From Permianibacter fluminis (GTDB lineage: Bacteria > Pseudomonadota > Gammaproteobacteria > Enterobacterales > Permianibacteraceae), in contig NZ_JABMEG010000001.1 of NCBI RefSeq assembly GCF_013179735.1, positions 1,674,001 through 1,738,000 on the forward strand: 64,000 nt of DNA. The letters are read 5' to 3'. Position 1 is the first letter of the stretch, and the number at the start of each line of letters is the position of its first letter. This document shows, in pieces, positions 7,424 through 15,786 of the stretch. The notes under the pieces are model-generated. The model saw only the letters and a program-made list of their open reading frames with translations. It ran no database searches and had not been told where the DNA came from. The translations under genes were made by a program, and so were the position numbers.

Positions 7424-8131
7424 ATGACAAGCCAAAACGATGACATCACCGACAATGACATCACCGACAATGACATTCCAGCGGTTGACATCACAGCGAC
7501 TGCCGCTCGGTCAACAACCGCTTCGCTGCTGCACCTCATCCAGCAGCAGTGGTCGACCTTGCTCGCCGGCGAAAAGCTGACCGTGATGCTGACGTCTGTA
7601 GCGCTGACTAGAGAACAGCGCTACGAGATTTACATCGGCGACGAGTTCATGCTGAACGATGTCCGCCATATCGACGTGGTGATCCGGGAATTCAGCCCGG
7701 AGTGGGCGTCGGCGCAAAAGTGGCGGCCACAGCGGCCATCAGTCAGCGCAGCGCTGCCCGCCGTGCTGGTGTTTGAAAAGGCCTCTGCGCAAATGGTTCA
7801 GCACGAACTGAATGGTTTGGGGCTCGAAACTGTGGTGACCATAGTCGCGTCGCCAGACTGCTTGTCTGCGGCAATCTTGCCGGCAGAATCGTCGTCACCA
7901 GACAAGATGCCTCTGATCTCCGCGACCACGTTGCCAGCAACCGCGACCACATTGCCAGCAACCGCGACCACATTGCCAGCAACCGCGACCACATTGCCAG
8001 CGACCGTGACAAGCAAAGCGCCGACACCCGAGCCCGTCGCCGCCGAAGTGATGACTCGCCGCCAAACGTGCTGTGCTGGCTGGATGGCAAAACGGAATGC
8101 CAGTTCCGACGCCTGCCAGCGTCGCTTCTGA
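7424..8131 (+). CDS. Hypothetical protein with two in-frame tandem repeats
   Basis: The 235-residue frame starts at ATG 7424 after an AAAAAAAGGAG ribosome binding site. The N terminus repeats DITDN (from 15-bp DNA units). A compact middle part (about 35-130) has mixed alpha/beta character (LLHLIQQQWSTLLAGEKLTV, YEIYIGDEF, IDVVIREF, PAVLVFEKAS). Then come four identical-length units ATTLPAT from 21-bp DNA repeats at 7922-8005. The last 26 residues (MTRRQTCCAGWMAKRNASS and onward) have odd composition; another frame here reads PPNVLCWLDGKTECQFRRLP, which looks more protein-like, so a frameshift near the repeats is possible. No known family is recognised. It is convergent with the S9 peptidase gene. 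Confidence 0.6.
   Translation: MTSQNDDITDNDITDNDIPAVDITATAARSTTASLLHLIQQQWSTLLAGEKLTVMLTSVALTREQRYEIYIGDEFMLNDVRHIDVVIREFSPEWASAQKWRPQRPSVSAALPAVLVFEKASAQMVQHELNGLGLETVVTIVASPDCLSAAILPAESSSPDKMPLISATTLPATATTLPATATTLPATATTLPATVTSKAPTPEPVAAEVMTRRQTCCAGWMAKRNASSDACQRRF
7922..8005. repeat. Four 21-bp tandem repeats inside a coding region
   Basis: Units of GCGACCACATTGCCAGCAAC plus C follow each other at 7922, 7943, 7964 and 7985; the first has G for A at one place and the last has G for A at another. Because 21 is a multiple of three, copy-number change would keep the reading frame and only change the ATTLPAT linker length. Confidence 0.85.
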
Positions 8132-8190
8132 CGCCGGCGCCAACAATACGTTCCGCTGCACGTCCGGTTGGATCCCGAACAACGTCTAGC

Positions 8191-10362
8191 TTAACGGCGT
8201 TTGTCCATCGTGTTCAATTTCGTGTTCTTGTTTAAAAAATCCTGCAAAGCTGCCGACGGCGGCGTCAGCACGCCAGCAAAATGTTCCGCCGCTGCCGCTT
8301 CCAGCAGATACACAATCACTTCGAATCCGAGTTCGGTCTGTGGATTGTGGCCGGAGTCCGGGTCGACCAATAGCTGGACGGCCGAGCCATGCCGTTTGAC
8401 CTCACTGGCGTAGCGATACAGGCCTTTCAGCGGTACCCGATCATCCACGCCACCCGCCCAAAGATAGAGCGGCGTTTTCAGCTGCGCGATGGTGGCCAGT
8501 GGTGACTCTTGCCGCATCCGTTGTTGCCAACTTGGATCCTGCAGCGGCACGCCATAGTGACGAAAAAAGATCTCCGCCGGCGGGCCATCTTCCGGTAACG
8601 CCGAGCCGCCGTTGGCAGCAATCCACTGCATGCCCCAGCTGAAGTCGACCGGCGCCGCTGCTGCCACCGCAAACTGAAACCGCGCAGGCGCATGATGCGC
8701 CGCCAACAAGCTGGCATAGCCGCCAAACGAATGCCCGGCAACCGCCTGCTTCGCGGCATCGCCAATCCCTTGCGCCAATAGAAAATCCATACCGGTCAAG
8801 ATGTCAGCCAGCACCTTGCCGTTGCCGAAGTCCCCCTGCGAACTCAGTACGTAGTTCATGCCATAGCCAATCGACGCGCGAAAGTTCGGGCTGAACACGA
8901 TGTAGCCGCGATTTACCAGCAGCTGGGTGATCGGCTGAAAGTCATCGCGATCACGGTTGTACGGGCCGCCGTGCAGCAGCGCGATCAGCGGCGCGTTCTT
9001 GAGCGCGACCCCATGTGGCAAATACACGTAGCCGTGCAGCAACATGCCATCGTTGCCGCGATAACTGACCGGAATGGCGGCGCTGGCAATCGCGGGGTCG
9101 ATTGCCGTCGTGTTCGCCAATTCGGCGCGAAACAGCGGCTGCAACTGGTTCTGATCTGGCGTGTAGATAAAGTAGCGGTCCAGTGCCCAGCTGGCATGAC
9201 GGGCTTGCACCAACCAATGCTGACCGTCAGCGGCACTGGTCAATTGCAATGACGCCTCCGGCACTTGCTGTTGCAACGCTGCGAGCTGGGCGCTGAGCCG
9301 AGCTGTCTTGCCGTACCAGCGCTGATGATCAGGGTGGTAGGCGATGCCGAGCCAGTCATCGGTATTGGCTTGCCACAATACGGACGTAGCATCGGCGCGC
9401 TGCCCCGGCCCCCGGTGCACGGTTTGCCAACCGCCATCAGCGGCTTGCCAGCGTTGCATTGCCAAGGTGTTTTCGTTGTGATGCGAGAGCAACCATAGCG
9501 TTTGTTTTGTTGGGTTGTAGCCGACCAACCGGCATTGCTCGATGCCGACACAGTGCAGCAAATCCTGCGAGGTGACGCCGGTGTAGCGCCGGATAACCGT
9601 ATCGTATTGCTCATCTTCGTAGCCACTGCTGAACGCCAGCGTGCCGTCGGCGTTCAGCAGCGCGTTGCGCAATGGCTTGGCCGTTTCCAGCAACAATGTC
9701 GTCTGGCCGCGACTGTCGACCCGCAGATAGCGAAACACCCAGCGATCGTTCTGCGCCACTTTTTCACTGATCACAGCGTAGTCAGGCGCGTGATGGTCGA
9801 CCAGCCACAGCTGCTGCCGGCGTTTGTCCGCCCACTTCAGAATGCGACGCGCTTGCCCGGTCGCGACATCGAACACGGCCAAGCCTTCGGTGTCCGCCAA
9901 CCACAAGCGTTTGCTGTCGCCGGCCCAGACCACGTCCAATTGCTGAATGTCGGCGAGCACGCGGATCGGCTTGCCAATTTCCCGCTCTTGCAGCAGCAGA
10001 TCGGTTTGCTGCGCCTGGCGTTTGCGAAAACAGAGATAGCGGCCGTCGGGTGACAGTTGTACGGCGCTGATCGGTGAGCGGCGCAGCCATTGCTCGCGCG
10101 GCAGCGGTGGCGTCGGGCGCATGGCTTGGTATTCCGCTGCCGCAGCAGCGAGCTGGCGGCTGTCGTCCAGCAAGTCCGAGCCGTTGGTGCTTGCACTAAC
10201 CGTGGCGCTCGCGTGAGCGCTCTTGTTATCGCTCGCGCGAACGTCTGTCGCAAATACCGGCTGACTGAGCAGCATCAGCAACGCGGCGGTTCTGGCGGCA
10301 AACGAACAGAAGTGACAATAATCTTTGGACAGACCGGGGGCCTGCCACGGCGACATTAGCAT
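8191..10362 (-). CDS. S9 family (prolyl oligopeptidase-type) serine peptidase, exported
   Basis: The 723-residue protein has a hydrophobic N-terminal segment (about 22-38, ARTAALLMLLSQPVFA) that fits a signal peptide. An N-terminal beta-propeller-like region (about 90-440) has repeated blades such as ISAVQLSPDGRYLCFRKR. The C-terminal alpha/beta hydrolase domain has HGGPYNRDRDDF, the nucleophile GHSFGGYAS (Ser about 545), the acid in GGVDDRVP (about 640) and the histidine in DSGHNP (about 672). This is the dipeptidyl-peptidase / acylaminoacyl-peptidase type of family S9. It is the last gene of a minus-strand unit with a GntR regulator, ABC ATPase and permease, so it may process peptides moved or sensed by that transporter; that link is inferred. 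The short C-terminal tail is Lys/Asn-rich. Confidence 0.9.
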   Translation of the reverse strand: MLMSPWQAPGLSKDYCHFCSFAARTAALLMLLSQPVFATDVRASDNKSAHASATVSASTNGSDLLDDSRQLAAAAAEYQAMRPTPPLPREQWLRRSPISAVQLSPDGRYLCFRKRQAQQTDLLLQEREIGKPIRVLADIQQLDVVWAGDSKRLWLADTEGLAVFDVATGQARRILKWADKRRQQLWLVDHHAPDYAVISEKVAQNDRWVFRYLRVDSRGQTTLLLETAKPLRNALLNADGTLAFSSGYEDEQYDTVIRRYTGVTSQDLLHCVGIEQCRLVGYNPTKQTLWLLSHHNENTLAMQRWQAADGGWQTVHRGPGQRADATSVLWQANTDDWLGIAYHPDHQRWYGKTARLSAQLAALQQQVPEASLQLTSAADGQHWLVQARHASWALDRYFIYTPDQNQLQPLFRAELANTTAIDPAIASAAIPVSYRGNDGMLLHGYVYLPHGVALKNAPLIALLHGGPYNRDRDDFQPITQLLVNRGYIVFSPNFRASIGYGMNYVLSSQGDFGNGKVLADILTGMDFLLAQGIGDAAKQAVAGHSFGGYASLLAAHHAPARFQFAVAAAAPVDFSWGMQWIAANGGSALPEDGPPAEIFFRHYGVPLQDPSWQQRMRQESPLATIAQLKTPLYLWAGGVDDRVPLKGLYRYASEVKRHGSAVQLLVDPDSGHNPQTELGFEVIVYLLEAAAAEHFAGVLTPPSAALQDFLNKNTKLNTMDKRR

Positions 10363-10400
10363 GGCATTGTCTCTTGCAACGTATAGCGGAGAGTGGTGCG

Positions 10401-10439
10401 GGCGAGCCCGGCGCGACGCACTCCATCGCCGGGCTCGCC
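10401..10439 (-). terminator. Strong GC hairpin between permease and S9 peptidase genes
   Basis: A perfect 13-bp inverted repeat GGCGAGCCCGGCG (10401-10413) and its complement (10427-10439) encloses a 13-base loop. There is no T-run after it on the minus strand, so it is not a classical intrinsic terminator. It could attenuate readthrough or protect the upstream transcript 3-prime end within the unit. Confidence 0.5.
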
Positions 10440-10469
10440 TGTGATCGGCGACTTGCTGTCAGCGGCGGC

Positions 10470-12293
10470 TCAAGTGCGCTGCCTGCGCGGTTCCAGCAAG
10501 AACAGGCTGAGCAATGCCGGCAAGCCAAGCAGTACACAACTGGCAAGCCAGAATCGCCGCCGCCCGGTAGTGGTGGTGCAGTCGCGCAGCCACCAAAACG
10601 CCAGCGCGGCTGCCAGCAACATAAACGTTGCGGCGACCGGATAGAGCACCGGGTCGCGGGGCAATGGCTCCGGTTTCAGCGGCCAGGTAAAGCCCTTGTC
10701 GAGCGCGCTGTCCGGCCATTCGGCGAGCAGATACAACGGCGGCGAAAACCACCAGTCCACGGTGTACAGGCTGGGGTAATCGCGCGGAATCACGCGGGTA
10801 TTGATCAAACTTGAATGACCTTCGTCATCAATATAATTGACCTGCTGCGACGGCAAGGCGTAGTGATTGAACTGGGTGAAACCGATTTGTCGCTGGCCTT
10901 CGCCATACAGCGTTGAAACCAACCAGCCATCCATCAGTTCAGCGATATCAACAAACTCCAACTGATCAACGCTGTGCGGCAGCGGCAGTTGCCAATCCAG
11001 CAGCGGTGGCGCAAACGCAGAGGCGGCTTCGCGATCACTGCGATAGGCCATAACGCGTTGATTGGTCAGCACCAGCAGACGGTTGAACTCCCGCCGTGGC
11101 ACATCAACAAAACTCTCATCAGCCGCCAACCGCAGCAATTCGTGCTGACGATGGCTGTCGTCATCGATGGCATACAGCACCGAGCGCGACATCAGATAAC
11201 CATCGGCACTGGCAAACGGTACTTCGCGGAATGGTGTGGTATCGCCGGCACCTTTGACGCCCCACCAACCGTGGTCAGCGCCACTTTCCGGATTGCGGCC
11301 GTGAAACAGCATGCGGTCGTGACTGAAGGTCCACAGAATTTTATGCACCTCGTCGAACCATTCGGTCGGGACATTCAGATTGCTGAGTTGCTGCCGGATG
11401 GGAAAGCGTTGGACGAACGGGCCGATGCGGACCGGCTCCATTAGCGGCAATTGCTCGCGCCACGCTGGCGCGCGTGGATCAGTGCTGCCCTCCAGCGCAA
11501 TCACCATGGCATTTTTGGGTTCGCTGCGCAGGCTTTCGATCACGCCGCCATGAGGCGGGAACTCAGTATTCAATGGGTCGGTACCGACCATGATGCTGCC
11601 AGTCAAATACAAGAAGGCGCCGATTTCATACACCACCAGAAACAATCCGAGTTGCAAGGGCAGCGCCGTCAACAACAGCGTGGCCGTACCCTGCACCGGC
11701 GCTTCGCGATTGGCGCGAAAACTTTTTAACGTGATCCAGCTGAGCCAGGCCAGTGCCAGCGATACCGGCAGCAGCAACCACCACACCGACACCAGATGCA
11801 GGCTGAGCAAAATCGGCGCGGCCAACACTGCAATCGCCGCTTTGTGTCGGCTGACGCAGGCGTGGGCACCGGCCAGCCAGGCCATCATCGCGAACGCCAG
11901 CAAATGCAGCAGCATCAGATAGTGGCGGATATCGACCACTTTGCTGGTGAAAAGATCGGTACCGAGTACGATCAGCAATTGTGGCAGCAGCATGACCAGC
12001 GTCAGCAAGGTCGCTGCCGACAAGGCGAGCGCAGCAAAGATGTGGCTGGTCGGCAGCGGCCGGTGGATCAACCAGAGCCATTGGCTGGGCTTGCGGTAAC
12101 TGCCCACCTGATAAATGGCCAGGGCCAGACCGAGCAGCAGATAAAAAGCGAAAATGGGCGCGCTTTGAAAGTAGGCCTGCTGCAGCAGATCATTCATGCG
12201 GCCGACAAACAGTAGCAGCAGCAAATGAATAACGGCTGCGGCCAACGCCAGTTTGCGAAACCGGCGCAGCTCGGAGAAAAATAAGTCCTTCAT
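10470..12293 (-). CDS. ABC transporter permease with large extracytoplasmic domain
   Basis: The 607-residue protein starts at ATG 12293, with GGAG upstream. About six hydrophobic helices lie in the first 240 residues (for example LALAAAVIHLLLLLFVG and IFAFYLLLGLALAIYQVG). A long soluble region (about 250-545) follows, and the chain ends with two more helices near the C terminus (FMLLAAALAFWWL, LLGLPALLSLFLL). This resembles ABC-2-type permeases, but the large inserted domain, with WYFS-type aromatic segments such as DHGWWGVKGAGD, is not one I recognise. The gene is downstream of the ATPase gene at 12390, 96 bp away, and its partner is surely that ATPase. Export of a peptide, lipid or antibiotic is possible; the substrate is unknown. 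Confidence 0.75.
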   Translation of the reverse strand: MKDLFFSELRRFRKLALAAAVIHLLLLLFVGRMNDLLQQAYFQSAPIFAFYLLLGLALAIYQVGSYRKPSQWLWLIHRPLPTSHIFAALALSAATLLTLVMLLPQLLIVLGTDLFTSKVVDIRHYLMLLHLLAFAMMAWLAGAHACVSRHKAAIAVLAAPILLSLHLVSVWWLLLPVSLALAWLSWITLKSFRANREAPVQGTATLLLTALPLQLGLFLVVYEIGAFLYLTGSIMVGTDPLNTEFPPHGGVIESLRSEPKNAMVIALEGSTDPRAPAWREQLPLMEPVRIGPFVQRFPIRQQLSNLNVPTEWFDEVHKILWTFSHDRMLFHGRNPESGADHGWWGVKGAGDTTPFREVPFASADGYLMSRSVLYAIDDDSHRQHELLRLAADESFVDVPRREFNRLLVLTNQRVMAYRSDREAASAFAPPLLDWQLPLPHSVDQLEFVDIAELMDGWLVSTLYGEGQRQIGFTQFNHYALPSQQVNYIDDEGHSSLINTRVIPRDYPSLYTVDWWFSPPLYLLAEWPDSALDKGFTWPLKPEPLPRDPVLYPVAATFMLLAAALAFWWLRDCTTTTGRRRFWLASCVLLGLPALLSLFLLEPRRQRT

Positions 12294-12389
12294 TACCGTG
12301 ACTCCGTTCGAAATGTCGAGGTTGCCGATGCCGGGCAACGACTGTCGTTATGCCGGCGGCCGCGGGCATCGATACCTGGTGTCAAGCAC

Positions 12390-13346
12390 TCACTTCGGCG
12401 TCGCATGATTGCGCGCCAAAAAGGCGTTTACGGCGCGATCCAGGCTGACACTGCCGCGGTAATGGCGGCGGGCGCCGTGGCCATCGAGCAGCGCGGCAAA
12501 ATCATCGCCCTGATCCAGCACCAGAAAATGAAACAGGCCATCGATGCGCTGCACTTGCAATACCCCGGGCAAGCTCTCGGCGCCGGGCGCAACAAACGGG
12601 TACTCGGCCACCCACAGCGACACCCGCTCGCAGAATGCATCGGGTGCCGACATATGCTTCAACTCGCCGCGCTCCAGAATGATCAGGTTGTCGGCGAGGC
12701 GTTCGATCTCTTCCATCTGGTGCGAGCAGTAAATGATGGTGCAATCGCTGCTGTCGACCGAGAACAGCACCGCTTCCAGAAACGCCCGTTTGGCCACCAC
12801 ATCAAGCCCCAGCGTCGGCTCGTCGAGTATCAGCAACTCCGGGCATTGCGCCAGCGCCATCGCCAGATTGACGCCGGCGCGTTCACCGCGCGAGAGCTCG
12901 CGAATACGCTGCTCCGGCAGGACATGAAAATGGCCGACGATGCTTTGGTAACGCGCCTCGTCCCACCGTGGATACAACCGGCGCTGCATCGCCACGACTT
13001 CAGCGACGCGCAGCCAGGCTGGCAGGCTGTGCTCTTCGTTGACGAAGCCGATACGGCCGCGATCATGATGGGTCAGCGCATTGCAGTCGCGACCAAGAAT
13101 GCGCGCGGTGCCGGAGGTCGGCGATTGAAAGCCGAGCAGAATGCGGAACAGCGACGACTTGCCAGCACCGTTGGCGCCGACAATGGCGTGAATGCGGCCG
13201 CGTGGAATGCGCAGACTGAGCTGGTTCAACGCGCGCTTGCGGCCATAGCTGAGCGTCAGCGCATCGGTTTCGATGACGTAATCTGCCGTCGCCGGCTGTG
13301 GCTGCGACGCATGGCTTTCGATGATCTGCAGTTGCGGAACAGACAT
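12390..13346 (-). CDS. ABC transporter ATP-binding protein
   Basis: The 318-residue protein has a complete nucleotide-binding domain: Walker A GANGAGKSS, Q-loop region with VNEEH, signature LSRGERAGV, Walker B LLILDEP followed by TLGLD, and H-loop CSHQ. The LSRGE signature differs slightly from LSGGQ but is within the normal range for the YtrB/CcmA-like group. ATG 13346 has an AAAGGA site; the longer reading frame is encoded by a 14-bp tandem repeat and is unlikely to be translated. The order GntR regulator, ATPase, permease matches ytr-like exporter operons of other bacteria. The C-terminal 90 residues are an accessory domain typical of this subgroup. Confidence 0.9.
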   Translation of the reverse strand: MSVPQLQIIESHASQPQPATADYVIETDALTLSYGRKRALNQLSLRIPRGRIHAIVGANGAGKSSLFRILLGFQSPTSGTARILGRDCNALTHHDRGRIGFVNEEHSLPAWLRVAEVVAMQRRLYPRWDEARYQSIVGHFHVLPEQRIRELSRGERAGVNLAMALAQCPELLILDEPTLGLDVVAKRAFLEAVLFSVDSSDCTIIYCSHQMEEIERLADNLIILERGELKHMSAPDAFCERVSLWVAEYPFVAPGAESLPGVLQVQRIDGLFHFLVLDQGDDFAALLDGHGARRHYRGSVSLDRAVNAFLARNHATPK

Positions 13347-13357
13347 GACGAATCCTT

Positions 13358-13413
13358 TCTTGATGAACTGGTCTTGATGAATTGGCCTGAATGAACTTGT
13401 CTTGATGAACGGA
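13358..13413. repeat. 14-bp tandem repeats in the leader of the ABC ATPase gene
   Basis: Four consecutive 14-base units are visible: TCTTGATGAACTGG at 13358, TCTTGATGAATTGG at 13372, CCTGAATGAACTTG at 13386 and TCTTGATGAACGGA at 13400. A weaker fifth, GCTGAATGCGCAGG, follows. They fill the gap between the GntR stop and the ATPase ribosome binding site and so are part of the mRNA leader. Confidence 0.7.
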
Positions 13414-13449
13414 GCTGAATGCGCAGGTCGCAACGAGCTCGCTGTCGCG

Positions 13450-13860
13450 TCAGGCGCTGCGCCGTTTCAAGCAAGGCGCGAGCGCCGTTTCGACCTGACC
13501 CAGCACGTCATCGAGCGGGTAGCCAAGCCCGACTACATCGGCAGTGAAGCGGTCGATGGCCAGCCCCAGCCGGCGTTCGCGTTCGGCATCCGACAACAAC
13601 TGACGCTGTGGCGCGACAAACAATCCCAGCCCCTGCCGCGCATCCAGCCAGCCTTCGCTGGTCAGCTCGCCGTAGGCCTTGGCGACCGTGTTGGGGTTGA
13701 TGGTCAGTTGCTGGGCCAGGCCGCGAACGCTCGGCAGCTGGTCGCCAACCGCGAGCTCACCGCCGGCAATGAGCCGGCGGATGCCATCAGTCAGCTGCTT
13801 GTTGATGGGGCGCGGATCAGCCGGGCTGATCTGCAGCATCAGGGGGACGGTGCGGGACAT
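13450..13860 (-). CDS. GntR-family regulator, YtrA subfamily
   Basis: At 136 residues the protein is only the winged helix (about 10-75: PINKQLTDGIRRLIAGGEL, QLPSVRGLAQQLTINPNTV, AKAYGELTSEGWLDAR, GLGLFVA) plus a short helical tail, which is the YtrA subfamily layout. Such regulators usually repress their own operon with an ABC exporter and are released by cell-wall or antibiotic stress. The gene is first in the minus-strand unit with ATPase, permease and S9 peptidase. An inverted repeat just upstream of its start (13871-13897) is the likely autoregulatory operator. Confidence 0.9.
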   Translation of the reverse strand: MSRTVPLMLQISPADPRPINKQLTDGIRRLIAGGELAVGDQLPSVRGLAQQLTINPNTVAKAYGELTSEGWLDARQGLGLFVAPQRQLLSDAERERRLGLAIDRFTADVVGLGYPLDDVLGQVETALAPCLKRRSA

Positions 13861-13870
13861 GCTCTGTACC

Positions 13871-13897
13871 TACTGTACTATTCGTAATGATACAGTA
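13871..13897. promoter_or_regulatory. GntR (YtrA-type) operator
   Basis: TACTGTA (13871-13877) and TACAGTA (13891-13897) form a perfect 7-bp inverted repeat with 13 bases between, centred about 24 bases upstream of the GntR start codon. Position and symmetry fit autorepression of the GntR-ABC-S9 unit. Confidence 0.65.
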
Positions 13898-13935
13898 GAT
13901 CGTGTTGAGCCAAGCTGTCAAGCGCAGTTGGCCGC

Positions 13936-13965
13936 ACCAACAAAAAGGCCTCCCAAGCGGAGGCC
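13936..13965 (-). terminator. Intrinsic terminator after prpF
   Basis: On the minus strand the hairpin AAGGCCTCC-loop-GGAGGCCTT (13943-13965) is followed by TTTTTGTTGG. It lies about 35 bases beyond the prpF stop codon at 14001 and would end the acnD-DUF559-prpF transcript. Confidence 0.8.
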
Positions 13966-14000
13966 TTCTGGCAAAAGGTTCTGGCGTCCGGGTGGTTGGC

Positions 14001-15197
14001 TCAGGAAGCCAGTATCTCGGCTGGTACCCGTACCGCACCTTCCATCAACACCCGCGCGCTGCGGCTCATGATGGCTTTGCGCACAACCCATTGGCCGTTG
14101 ACTTGTTCGGCCTGGGCGCCCACGCGCAGCGTGCCTGATGGGTGACCAAAGCGCACCGCTTCGTGTTCACCACCACCAGCAGCTTGATTGACCAGCGTGC
14201 CGGGAATGGCCGCGGCAGTGCCAATCGCAACGGCAGCGGTTCCCATCATGGCGTGGTGCAGTTTGCCCATGGAGAGTGCGCGCACGCAAAGATCGATATC
14301 GGTTTTGTTGATCAGCTTGCCGCTTGAGGCTTTGTAATCGGTCGCCGGAGCGACGAACGCAATTTTTGGTGTGTGCTGACGTTTGCCCGCTTCCGAAATG
14401 TCTTTGATAAGACCCATTTTGACGGCGCCGTGGGCACGCAGCGTTTCGAACATCGCGAGCGCCTTGGTATCGCTATTGATCGCGTCCTGCAGTTCAGTGC
14501 CGGTGTAGCCGATGTCTTTGGCGTTGACGAAAATGGTCGGGATGCCGGCGTTGATCATGGTCGCTTTGAGTGTGCCGATGCCGGGCACGTCCAGATCATC
14601 AATCAGGTTGCCGGTCGGGAACATCGAACCGCCACCGTCACCTTCGCCTTCATCGGCCGGGTCGATGAACTCGAGCACGATCTCGGCGGCGGGAAAGGTC
14701 ACGCCATCGAGTTCAAAGTCGCCAATCTCCTGCACTTCGCCGTTCTTGATCGGCACGTGAACGATGATGGTCTTGCCGATATTCGCCTGCCAGACTTTCA
14801 CCGCGAACATGCCATCACGCGGCAATCGGGCGGCATCGATAAAACCGTTGGCAATCGCAAACGGGCCGACCGCAGTGCTCAGGTTGCCGCAATTGCCGCT
14901 CCAGTCAACGAAGGCCTGATCAATGGCAATTTGCCCGTACAGGTAGTCAACATCGTGATCCGGTTTGCTGCTCTTGCTGATGATCACGCATTTACTGGTC
15001 GAGGAAGTGGCACCGCCCATGCCATCGGTGTGTTTGGCGTACGGGTCCGGGCTGCCAATGACGCGCATCAGCAGGGCGTCGCGCGCCGGGCCGGGCACTT
15101 GTGCTGCTTTCGGCAAATCCTGCAAGCGGAAGAACACGCCTTTGCTGGTGCCGCCACGCATGTACATCGCGGGGATTTTGATTTGGGGTTGGCTCAT
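14001..15197 (-). CDS. prpF: 2-methylaconitate cis-trans isomerase
   Basis: The 398-residue protein has the PrpF pattern from the start: IKIPAMYMRGGTSKGVFF, then DGMGGATSSTSKCVI, the WSGNCGNLSTAVGPFA segment and IGTAAAIPGTLVNQAAGGG. PrpF isomerises trans- to cis-2-methylaconitate, the product of AcnD, in the 2-methylcitrate cycle that oxidises propionyl-CoA. An AGGA site precedes ATG 15197. In many gammaproteobacteria prpF follows acnD directly; here a DUF559 gene and two repeat blocks separate them, but all are on the same strand. prpB, prpC and a prpR regulator are not in the window. Assignment is confident by sequence and context. Confidence 0.93.
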   Translation of the reverse strand: MSQPQIKIPAMYMRGGTSKGVFFRLQDLPKAAQVPGPARDALLMRVIGSPDPYAKHTDGMGGATSSTSKCVIISKSSKPDHDVDYLYGQIAIDQAFVDWSGNCGNLSTAVGPFAIANGFIDAARLPRDGMFAVKVWQANIGKTIIVHVPIKNGEVQEIGDFELDGVTFPAAEIVLEFIDPADEGEGDGGGSMFPTGNLIDDLDVPGIGTLKATMINAGIPTIFVNAKDIGYTGTELQDAINSDTKALAMFETLRAHGAVKMGLIKDISEAGKRQHTPKIAFVAPATDYKASSGKLINKTDIDLCVRALSMGKLHHAMMGTAAVAIGTAAAIPGTLVNQAAGGGEHEAVRFGHPSGTLRVGAQAEQVNGQWVVRKAIMSRSARVLMEGAVRVPAEILAS

Positions 15198-15240
15198 GGT
15201 TGGGTCCTGTCGCGAATTGTGTTTTGTTCGTTGCAGAGGG

Positions 15241-15427
15241 TTCCCCCTCTCCCCAACCCCTCTCCCGCAAGGGGCGAGGGGCTCGTTCAGTTCGGTTGTC
15301 TAAGTCATGTCGCTGTAGATGCGGGAATTTCTATAACTGTGTCTCATGCAGCGCCAAGTTCAATCACCTTGACCGGTTGTGTTGCTCCCCTCTCCCCTCG
15401 CGGGAGAGGGGCTGGGGGAGAGGGGGC
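15241..15427. repeat. Paired inverted GC-rich palindromes, CCCTCTCCCC family
   Basis: The left copy (about 15244-15281, CCCCTCTCCCCAACCCCTCT, then CCCGCAAGGGGCGAGGGG) and the right copy (about 15386-15427, CCCCTCTCCCCTCGCGGGAG, then AGGGGCTGGGGGAGAGGGGG) face each other across about 100 bases. The right copy enters the DUF559 reading frame and encodes its SPSPSPARGEG tail. The arrangement is BIME-like (paired REP-like units). Confidence 0.75.
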
Positions 15428-15752
15428 CGCTAACCGCTTCGAATATCACGGTGAGCACCGCGTCTGTATTGTTCAAAATGTCGTTGTTCCAGAACCGCAA
15501 AATTTTGAAACCTTGCTGCTCCAGCCATGCATCTCTGTTTTGATCCCTGATGCTGCCGTTGTGCTGGCCACCGTCCGCTTCAACAATCAACCTGGCATCG
15601 AAGTGGATAAAGTCCACGATGTAAGGCCCGAGTGGCTGTTGACGGCGAAATTTCTCGCCGTTCAGCCGGTGCGCGCGCAGGTGACGCCACAGCAGCTGTT
15701 CGGCGTCAGTCATGTTACGCCGCAGCGACTTGGCGAAATTGCGAGAATCCAT
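15360..15752 (-). CDS. DUF559 (endonuclease-like) domain protein
   Basis: The 130-residue protein carries the DUF559 pattern: RNMTDAEQLLWRHLRAHRL, then FRRQQPLGPYIVDFIHFDAR, LIVEADGGQH, RDAWLEQQGFKILRFWNNDI. The fold is of the restriction-endonuclease / Vsr-like type (E..D..E-K like acidic residues in VDF and EADGGQH). The final 22 residues (PLSPSPSPARGEG and on) are translated from the palindromic repeat that follows. ATG 15752 is chosen because the domain begins just after it; the longer frame would read through another repeat. The gene lies between acnD and prpF, flanked on both sides by repeat pairs, which suggests insertion as a unit. Its role, possibly nicking or repair-like, is unknown. 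Confidence 0.85.
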   Translation of the reverse strand: MDSRNFAKSLRRNMTDAEQLLWRHLRAHRLNGEKFRRQQPLGPYIVDFIHFDARLIVEADGGQHNGSIRDQNRDAWLEQQGFKILRFWNNDILNNTDAVLTVIFEAVSGPLSPSPSPARGEGSNTTGQGD

Positions 15753-15786
15753 TCTCGGTCTCCCTGGCGGATCGCATCCTGCGAGC

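Noticed and set aside
7922-8005. CRISPR array
   Set aside because: Repeats are 21 bp with no spacers and lie in frame within a coding region.
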